Source: DUAL01 sp036012565
GTDB taxonomy: Bacteria > Bacteroidota > Bacteroidia > Flavobacteriales > BACL11
NCBI GenBank assembly: GCA_036012565.1
Contig: DASCPP010000020.1
Location: 1-7,242, forward strand
Direction: 5' to 3'
DNA: 7,242 nt
Part shown: piece after piece, positions 1-5,838 of the stretch
How the letters are laid out: the number at the start of each line of letters is the position of its first letter
How positions within the stretch are numbered: position 1 is the stretch's first letter
The notes under the pieces: generated by a model
What the model saw: only the letters and a program-made list of their open reading frames with translations
Told to the model about the DNA's origin: nothing
The model's database searches: none
Position numbers and translations under genes: made by a program

Positions 1-393
1 AGGAATAATAATATGATTGTAATTATTTTCCTCCGCAATTGATTTTAGTTTTCCTCCAGAAGTTATTATACAAACTTCTGCATTTCTGCTTTGACATTTT
101 TCTAAAGCATATATAGTTTCTTCCGTATTTCCAGAATAAGAATTAGCAATAACCAGAGTGTGTTTATTTACAAAATTTGGGATGCTATAATCTTTAGTTG
201 AAGTAATTGGAACTTTTGATTTTGATGAAACAATATCGTTTACAATAGTACCTCCAATTCCAGACCCCCCCAAACCACAAATAAGGATGTTGTCAATTTT
301 CTTATCAGATTTTTTTAAATCTGAATTTTCTCCAATTCCCATAGCATCTCTTAAATGATTGGTAAAATCATTGATATAATCGTTCATTTTCAT
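1..393 (-). CDS. Bifunctional phosphoglucose/phosphomannose isomerase, N-terminal part (cut by left edge)
   Basis: The first 131 codons read without a stop from an ATG at 393 to the window edge; the C-terminal part is missing. The translation is an SIS (sugar isomerase) domain. A glycine-rich loop GLGGSGIGG lies at residues 40-48, the family signature SYSGNTEET at 85-93, and ITSGGKL at 110-116. These three blocks are characteristic of the archaeal-type bifunctional phosphoglucose/phosphomannose isomerases (PGI/PMI family), which interconvert glucose-6-phosphate or mannose-6-phosphate with fructose-6-phosphate in the cytoplasm; many Bacteroidota carry one. A second in-frame ATG two codons downstream (387) is an equally possible start, and neither has a Shine-Dalgarno sequence. 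The gene is divergent from lysS across 103 bp. The codons for Leu41-Gly42-Gly43 contain a run of seven G (265-271). The family call is firm; which activity dominates cannot be judged from this fragment. Confidence 0.9.
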   Translation of the reverse strand, partial: MKMNDYINDFTNHLRDAMGIGENSDLKKSDKKIDNILICGLGGSGIGGTIVNDIVSSKSKVPITSTKDYSIPNFVNKHTLVIANSYSGNTEETIYALEKCQSRNAEVCIITSGGKLKSIAEENNYNHIIIP

Positions 394-473
394 AATAAAT
401 ATCGTTTAAAGTTGTATTAAATAAGTCCGTTAAAAGAAGTCGAAAATACGAAATAATAGGATAATAGAATTCC

Positions 474-481
474 TATATTTG
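474..481 (+). promoter_or_regulatory. Probable lysS promoter, Bacteroidota -7 element (TATATTTG)
   Basis: TATATTTG matches the Bacteroidota -7 consensus TAnnTTTG exactly and sits 15 bp before the lysS ATG, which would give a very short leader. I see no good TTTG-type -33 element 17-23 bp upstream, so the match rests on the -7 box alone. A 6-bp inverted repeat (ATAGGA 456-461, TCCTAT 471-476) overlaps it. No Shine-Dalgarno sequence lies between it and the start codon, as is usual in this phylum. Confidence 0.5.
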
Positions 482-496
482 TAAAAAATTTATAGT

Positions 497-2026
497 ATGA
501 AAAGAGAACTTTCAGAACAAGAAATAGTTAGAAGAGAATCTTTACAAAAACTAAGAGAATTAGGAGTAGAGCCTTATCCAGCTGAAATGTTTGATGTAAA
601 CACTACATCCAAACAGATTCTAGAAAGCTATAAAAAGGAGAGCGAATTAGATGTTGTTATTGCGGGAAGATTAATGAGCAGAAGAATCATGGGGAAGGCC
701 TCTTTTGCAGAAATTCAGGATAGAGATGGTAGAATTCAGATTTATGTAAATAGAGATGAAATTTGTGAAGGGGAAGATAAAACAATGTACAATACGGTAT
801 TTAAGAAGCTATTGGATATAGGAGATATTATTGGGATTAAAGGCGTGGTGTTTACGACAAAAGTTGGTGAAATTTCAGTAAAGGTAAAAGAACTTATAGT
901 TTTAACCAAGTCGTTAAGACCATTGCCGCTTCCTAAAGCAGATGCTGATGGAACGGTTCATGATTCCTTTACTGATCCTGAAAAAAGATACAGACAAAGA
1001 TATGTGGATTTGGTTGTGAATCCAGATGTGAAAGATGCATTTATTAAGAGAACGCAACTAACAAATTCAATGCGATCCTTTTTAAATGAAAAAGGATATT
1101 TGGAAGTAGAAACGCCAATACTACAACCTCTTTATGGTGGTGCTGCAGCTCGTCCTTTTAAAACATACCATAACACTTTGGATATGGAATTATATCTTAG
1201 GATTGCAAACGAACTTTATTTAAAAAGATTAATCGTTGGCGGTTTTGATGCGGTGTATGAATTTTCGAAAGATTTCAGAAATGAGGGGATGAGCCGTTTT
1301 CATAATCCAGAATTTACGCAAATGGAATTATATGTGGCTTACAAAGATTATACTTGGATGATGGATTTGGTTGAAGAAATGGTAGAAAAAATTGCAATGG
1401 ATTTACACGGGACCACTGAAGTTCAGCTTGGCGAAAACAAAATTAACTTTAAAAGACCATGGAAAAGATATACCATGTATGAAGCGATTGAACATTTTAC
1501 AGGAATTAATGTTTCAAAAATGGATGAAACTACTATGACTGAAACGGCTAAAAAATTAGGTGTTGAAGTGGATAAAAGCATGGGAAGAGGAAAATTAATT
1601 GATTGTATTTTTGGAGAAAAATGTGAAGAGCAATTAATACAGCCAACATTCATTACTGATTATCCTATGGAGATGTCTCCTCTAGCTAAAAAACACCGAG
1701 AACAAGAAGGTTTGGCAGAGCGTTTTGAAGCTATTTGTAACGGAAAAGAAATCTGCAATGCATTTTCTGAATTAAACGATCCGATCGACCAAAGAGCAAG
1801 ATTTGAAGAGCAATTAGAGTTAAGTAAAAGAGGAGATGAAGAAGCAATGGTTTTAGATGAGGATTTTTTAAGGGCTATTGAATACGGAATGCCACCAACT
1901 GCAGGTTTGGGTATTGGCATTGATAGGTTGAGCATGATTATGACCAATAGCAACTCTATACAAGAGGTCTTATTTTTCCCACAAATGAAAGTGGAAAAAA
2001 ATACAGAGTCAGAAACTACCGACTAA
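497..2026 (+). CDS. lysS: Lysyl-tRNA synthetase, class II
   Basis: Complete 509-residue class II lysyl-tRNA synthetase, close to the roughly 505 residues usual for bacteria. It activates lysine with ATP and charges tRNA-Lys in the cytoplasm. The N-terminal OB-fold anticodon-binding domain spans about residues 52-140 (VVIAGRLMSRR onward). The catalytic core begins with the dimer-interface motif 1 region around YLEVETPILQP (201-211), followed by GGAAARPF (214-221). Motif 2 is FRNEGMSRFHNPEFTQMELY (260-279). FSELNDP lies at 423-429, and motif 3 is GLGIGIDR (470-477) with FFPQMK near the C-terminus. No motif residue appears lost. The ATG at 497 is the first in frame after the promoter-like element and leaves a normal-length N-terminal helix. 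gpsA follows after 5 bp, so the two are probably co-transcribed. The acidic last residues (TESETTD) are a short unremarkable tail. Confidence 0.98.
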   Translation: MKRELSEQEIVRRESLQKLRELGVEPYPAEMFDVNTTSKQILESYKKESELDVVIAGRLMSRRIMGKASFAEIQDRDGRIQIYVNRDEICEGEDKTMYNTVFKKLLDIGDIIGIKGVVFTTKVGEISVKVKELIVLTKSLRPLPLPKADADGTVHDSFTDPEKRYRQRYVDLVVNPDVKDAFIKRTQLTNSMRSFLNEKGYLEVETPILQPLYGGAAARPFKTYHNTLDMELYLRIANELYLKRLIVGGFDAVYEFSKDFRNEGMSRFHNPEFTQMELYVAYKDYTWMMDLVEEMVEKIAMDLHGTTEVQLGENKINFKRPWKRYTMYEAIEHFTGINVSKMDETTMTETAKKLGVEVDKSMGRGKLIDCIFGEKCEEQLIQPTFITDYPMEMSPLAKKHREQEGLAERFEAICNGKEICNAFSELNDPIDQRARFEEQLELSKRGDEEAMVLDEDFLRAIEYGMPPTAGLGIGIDRLSMIMTNSNSIQEVLFFPQMKVEKNTESETTD

Positions 2027-2031
2027 TTATT

Positions 2032-3027
2032 TTGAAAAAGAATTCTAAAATAGCAGTAATTGGAGGGGGTAGTTGGGCAACCGCCATTGTTAAAATGTTA
2101 GGTGAAAATGTAGAATCTGTTTTGTGGTGGATGCGAAATAAAGATGCGATTACTCACATTCAAAAATTCGGACACAACCCAAATTATATTAGTTCGGCAG
2201 AGCTTAAAAAATCAAAGATCAAACTTTCTTCCGACATAAATGAAATTGTAAAAGTGGCAGATTGTTTAATTTTAGCAATTCCTTCTGCCTTTGTAAAAAG
2301 CACCCTAAAACAAATTAAATTTCCAATAAAAGATAAATTTATTGTTTCTGCTATAAAAGGAATTGTTCCTGAAAACAACACCATTATCGGAGAATTTTTG
2401 CATAACCAATATGAAGTAGATTTTGATAATATATGTGTTTTGACAGGACCTTGTCATGCGGAAGAAGTAGCTTTGGAACGACTTTCTTATCTTACAATTG
2501 CTTCACAAGATTTGAAAAAAGCAAATTGGTTTGCTGGAAAAATTACTTGCCGATATATAAAAACTAATGTATCAGATGATATTTACGGAACAGAATATGC
2601 GGCAGTGCTTAAAAATGTAATTGCTTTAGCAGGCGGTATTTGTCATGGTTTGGGTTATGGAGATAATTTCCAAGCGGTACTTGTTTCCAATGCCATTAGG
2701 GAAATAAAATGCTTTGTAGACACGGTTCATCCAATAGAAAGAGATATAAAAGAATCGGCATATTTAGGAGACTTACTGGTAACAGCTTACTCTCAATTTA
2801 GTAGAAACAGAACTTTTGGAGAAATGATTGGCAGGGGGTATAGCGTAAATGCCGCACAGATGCAACTCAAAATGGTAGCGGAGGGCTATTATGCAGTAAA
2901 GTGCATAGACGAAATAAATGCAAAACAAAAAATAGAAATGCCAATTACTGAGGCGGTTTACAATATTTTATACGATAAAAAATCTCCTAAAAACCAAATG
3001 CGATTATTGGCGGATAGGTTGAATTAG
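2032..3027 (+). CDS. gpsA: Glycerol-3-phosphate dehydrogenase [NAD(P)+]
   Basis: Complete 331-residue GpsA (E. coli enzyme about 339). It reduces dihydroxyacetone phosphate to sn-glycerol-3-phosphate, the backbone precursor of phospholipids, in the cytoplasm. The Rossmann dinucleotide loop is IAVIGGGSWATAI (7-19); the variant GGGSWAT replaces the GAGSWGT of enterobacteria. The conserved lysine of AIKG is at 109, LTGPCHAEEV at 137-146, the catalytic lysine of LKNVIAL at 194, and the substrate-binding block GDLLVTAYSQFSRNRTFG at 246-263. The start is TTG at 2032: the next ATG would remove the entire nucleotide-binding loop, and no upstream ATG is available in frame. TTG lies 5 bp after the lysS stop with no Shine-Dalgarno sequence, so translation probably depends on ribosomes finishing lysS. 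An ATT immediately upstream (2029) is a remote alternative start. Confidence 0.96.
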   Translation: MKKNSKIAVIGGGSWATAIVKMLGENVESVLWWMRNKDAITHIQKFGHNPNYISSAELKKSKIKLSSDINEIVKVADCLILAIPSAFVKSTLKQIKFPIKDKFIVSAIKGIVPENNTIIGEFLHNQYEVDFDNICVLTGPCHAEEVALERLSYLTIASQDLKKANWFAGKITCRYIKTNVSDDIYGTEYAAVLKNVIALAGGICHGLGYGDNFQAVLVSNAIREIKCFVDTVHPIERDIKESAYLGDLLVTAYSQFSRNRTFGEMIGRGYSVNAAQMQLKMVAEGYYAVKCIDEINAKQKIEMPITEAVYNILYDKKSPKNQMRLLADRLN

Positions 3028-3039
3028 TAAAGCTTTACT
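3026..3039. terminator. Possible weak bidirectional terminator (14-bp palindrome)
   Basis: AGTAAAGCTTTACT is a perfect 14-bp palindrome starting inside the gpsA TAG stop and lying between two convergent genes. As RNA it gives a 5-bp stem (AGUAA/UUACU) with a 4-nt loop. On the plus strand a pyrimidine-rich stretch follows (CTTTCCAATTCTTCTTTATTT) instead of a clean U tract; on the minus strand no U tract follows. The stem is A/T-rich and weak. Its location suits termination of both operons, but the structure alone does not prove it. Confidence 0.25.
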
Positions 3040-3054
3040 CTTTCCAATTCTTCT

Positions 3055-3993
3055 TTATTTCTTATCCATTTTACTAATTATATAGCCATGACTTATTGCT
3101 AACTCCTCTAGTTTGTAATTTCCAAATTTTGAATCTAGGGGTATTTCTTTCAAAGCTTCAACACTTCCTTCTCTTATTTCTTCATCTGTTATGGGAATCA
3201 TGAGCTTTCTGTATATTTCTTTATAATCTTTGAATCGCATCCTATTTTGTGGTTGAATGGAATTATCGATCCAACCCCAAGCTTGATCACTAAACCTTAA
3301 AAAATTATAAATATTGATTGATTGGTCAAAATGGGCAAAATGATCTGACATATCAATAAAGTGGCTCATTACCCCATTTGGGTGAATGACGCTCTTGAAT
3401 TCAATCAATATAGAATTTAGTACAGTTTTTGGGATGTGTTCAAATGTATTGTTTGAACATATTAAGTCTATATAATTTGCCTCAAAAGGGGTGTTTCTTG
3501 CATCACCAATCCAGTTATTCAAGTTTAATTGTTGGCACATAGAACTTAACCCCTCTTGATTATCCATTGCTAATATTTTAAGCGTATTCCAGTTTTCTTC
3601 ATTAATTATTGGTAAGAATTTCTTCAACTCCCCTTTTTGACGCCATTCAATAAATTTATTACAAGTAATTTTAAGGCTCTCCTTAGACATCCAATTACTT
3701 AAATCTAATGTAAAAATATTTTTCAAATCACTTAAAAATAAAGCAATTGGAACAATAGGATACCATCCTGTTCCTAACTCTAAAACAGTGCATTCTTTCA
3801 AATCTTTATCGGAGTATGTCTTAAAAAAACGCAAATGGTCGCTTGCATGAGTAATTTTATATTCAAAATATTCATCCGTTAAAGTTACCCCTTTCGTTAT
3901 ATTTTTCTGAAACCAGTAATTTATCTTTTCCTTCTTGGGTAAAAAAGAAATTGCTTTTTGAGCAATTGCTTTCATCTGCCATTTTGCAATCAT
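3055..3993 (-). CDS. Class I SAM-dependent methyltransferase, substrate unknown
   Basis: A 312-residue protein with a Rossmann-type methyltransferase core. Motif I is VLELGTGWYP (70-79), the S-adenosylmethionine-binding glycine loop. The acidic residue ending strand 2 is D97 in FTLDLSN. GDARNTPF (163-170) fits the adenine-contact region, and DLICSNNTFEHIP (176-188) is the strand-4 motif of the Methyltransf_11 type. The roughly 65-residue N-terminal segment and the long C-terminal part after HFIDMSDHFAHFDQSINIYN (211-230) resemble methyltransferases found in surface-polysaccharide loci, but the acceptor cannot be read from sequence. There is no signal peptide or membrane segment, so it is cytoplasmic. 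ATG 3993 is the first in-frame start; Met7 (3975) is an alternative. It lies 57 bp downstream of uvrC on the same strand with no clear terminator between them, and convergent to gpsA. It may be read through from uvrC. Confidence 0.8.
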   Translation of the reverse strand: MIAKWQMKAIAQKAISFLPKKEKINYWFQKNITKGVTLTDEYFEYKITHASDHLRFFKTYSDKDLKECTVLELGTGWYPIVPIALFLSDLKNIFTLDLSNWMSKESLKITCNKFIEWRQKGELKKFLPIINEENWNTLKILAMDNQEGLSSMCQQLNLNNWIGDARNTPFEANYIDLICSNNTFEHIPKTVLNSILIEFKSVIHPNGVMSHFIDMSDHFAHFDQSINIYNFLRFSDQAWGWIDNSIQPQNRMRFKDYKEIYRKLMIPITDEEIREGSVEALKEIPLDSKFGNYKLEELAISHGYIISKMDKK

Positions 3994-4050
3994 ATTTTTC
4001 TTTATTTATCTTATTTAGTAATAATTAGTTAATCGTAATAATACAAAAAA

Positions 4051-5838
4051 TTACTGCTTTAAAATCTTCTCAGTCTTGCCCTTCCCAATCAACTTTTCCA
4101 ATTCATCTTTTTTGGCTTGCCTCACTTTTTTTACTGAACCAAAATGAGCGATAAGGAGTTCTGCCGTTTTTGGACCTATTCCAGCTATTTTATCTAATGA
4201 AGTCCCAAAGCTATCTTTCCCTCTTTGCTTACGGTGGTGCGAAATGCCAAAGCGGTGGGCTTCATCTCTTAGTTGTTGTATTAGCTTTAAACTTTCAGAG
4301 CGCTTGTCCAAATAAAGTGGTACACTATCCCCTGGAAAATAGATTTCTTCCAAACGTTTGGCAATACCAATAATAGCTATCTTCCCTCTCAGCTTTAATT
4401 TTTCTAAACTTTTTACTGCCGAACTGAGTTGTCCCTTCCCCCCATCAATTACTATGAGTTCTGGCAAAGGATGTTCTTCTTCCAAAAGGCGTTTATATCG
4501 CCTATATACCACCTCTTCCATACTTGCAAAATCATCAGGGCCAACCACTGTTTTAATATTGAAATGACGATACTCTTTTTTGCTTGGGGTTGCATTTTTA
4601 AACACCACACAAGCAGCAACTGGGTTTGCGCCTTGTATATTGGAATTATCAAAACATTCAATATGTCGTGGACGTTCTAACATTCGTAAATCTTTTTGTA
4701 ATTGTTCCAAAATACGCTTATTATCTTGTCGCGCCACATTATTTATTTTTCGTTTTTGATGTTCCAATTGCATATATTTTGCATTTCGCAAACTAAGGTC
4801 AATCAATTTTTTCTTATCACCAATTTTAGGGATTGTAATGCTTAGGGTTTCCCAAACATTTTCTAAAGAATGTGAGCAATAAATATCTTTTGAAGTAGAA
4901 CTAACCCTTTGCCGTATCTCTACTATTGCGAGTTGTAATAATCCTTCTTCAGTTTCTTCTAATTTCTTTTTAAGCTCCATTGTATATGCCTGAACAATAG
5001 CTCCAGAATTTATTTTCATATAATTAACAAAGGCCGTATCTTCATCTGAAATAATTGTAAATACATCTACATCATTTATCTTAGGATTTACAATAGTTGA
5101 TTTTGCTTGATAGTTTTTTAGAAGATCAATTTTATTTTTTACTGATTGAGCTTTTTCATATTCTAACTCTTTTGAATACTGTAGCATTGCATCTTTTAAA
5201 TGTTGGATTACAGATTTTATATCTCCTTTAATAATTTGCTTTATATGTTCTATTCCAATTTGATATTTGCTTAATGTTTGCTCTCCAATACAAGGCCCTA
5301 AACAATTCCCCATATGGTATTCCAAACAAACTTTAAATTTTTCTACTTTAATATTTTTTTCAGATAAATTATAAGTACAATTTCGTAAAGGATACAATTG
5401 ATGAAAAAAATCAAGAAGGGTTTTTACTAAGCGTACAGAAGTGTAAGGTCCAAAATATTCTGATCCATCTTTTACTACATTTCGTGTTTGAAAAACCCTA
5501 GGAAATGGCTCGTTTTTAATGCAAATCCAAGGATAAGTTTTTCCATCTTTCAACATCACATTATACTTTGGCTGATGCTTTTTGATAAGATTGTTTTCCA
5601 AAAGCAAAGCGTCCATTTCAGAAGCGACAACTACATATTCTATATTAAAAATTTTACTTACAAGAATCCGTGTTTTCCCGTGTTCTTGTTTTTTAGTAAA
5701 GTAGGAACTTACTCGTTTTTTTAAGTTTTTGGCCTTTCCGATATAAAGCAAATTTTCATTTTTATCGTAAAAGCAATAAACTCCAACTTTTTGAGGAATG
5801 TTGTTTAGTAAGGCTTTTATATGCTTAGTGGTGGGCAT
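4051..5838 (-). CDS. uvrC: UvrABC excinuclease subunit C
   Basis: Complete 595-residue UvrC, the nuclease that makes both incisions around a DNA lesion in nucleotide excision repair after UvrA/UvrB damage recognition. The GIY-YIG domain (about 14-95) has VGVY (18-21), YIG (32-34), R42 and the metal-binding Glu of LLLENNLIK (E81); it cuts on the 3' side. Four cysteines, C154, C171, C179 and C183, match the iron-sulfur ligands of UvrC. The UVR helical hairpin that contacts UvrB is about 205-241. The RNase H-like 5' nuclease has its Asp-Asp-His triad at D397 (CFDNS), D465 (VIDGGKGQ) and H528 (RDEAHRFG). Helix-hairpin-helix DNA-binding motifs occupy about 546-592 (IAGIGPKTAELLIAHFGSV). The ATG shares one base with the stop of the upstream lamin-tail gene (TAATG), which suggests coupled translation. 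All catalytic residues are present. Confidence 0.98.
   Translation of the reverse strand: MPTTKHIKALLNNIPQKVGVYCFYDKNENLLYIGKAKNLKKRVSSYFTKKQEHGKTRILVSKIFNIEYVVVASEMDALLLENNLIKKHQPKYNVMLKDGKTYPWICIKNEPFPRVFQTRNVVKDGSEYFGPYTSVRLVKTLLDFFHQLYPLRNCTYNLSEKNIKVEKFKVCLEYHMGNCLGPCIGEQTLSKYQIGIEHIKQIIKGDIKSVIQHLKDAMLQYSKELEYEKAQSVKNKIDLLKNYQAKSTIVNPKINDVDVFTIISDEDTAFVNYMKINSGAIVQAYTMELKKKLEETEEGLLQLAIVEIRQRVSSTSKDIYCSHSLENVWETLSITIPKIGDKKKLIDLSLRNAKYMQLEHQKRKINNVARQDNKRILEQLQKDLRMLERPRHIECFDNSNIQGANPVAACVVFKNATPSKKEYRHFNIKTVVGPDDFASMEEVVYRRYKRLLEEEHPLPELIVIDGGKGQLSSAVKSLEKLKLRGKIAIIGIAKRLEEIYFPGDSVPLYLDKRSESLKLIQQLRDEAHRFGISHHRKQRGKDSFGTSLDKIAGIGPKTAELLIAHFGSVKKVRQAKKDELEKLIGKGKTEKILKQ

Noticed and set aside
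441..448. Minus-strand TATTTTCG as a -7 element for the isomerase gene
   Set aside because: It mismatches TAnnTTTG at one of the key T positions, lacks a -33 partner, and lies some 48 bp from the start codon; too weak to list as a promoter.
1423..1953. Two antisense open frames (76 and 97 codons) within lysS
   Set aside because: They lie opposite the conserved catalytic core of lysS, show no recognisable domain, and are explained as shadow frames.
4018..4042. Direct repeat GTAATAAT (4018-4025 and 4035-4042) flanking ATTAGTTAAT in the uvrC-methyltransferase spacer
   Set aside because: It is short and made almost only of A and T in an AT-rich 57-bp gap; chance is a sufficient explanation, and no promoter element is attached to it.
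4170..4680. Several overlapping short open frames opposite or within uvrC
   Set aside because: They overlap each other and the conserved RNase H-like region of uvrC; their translations are hydrophobic or low-complexity, as expected of shadow frames.
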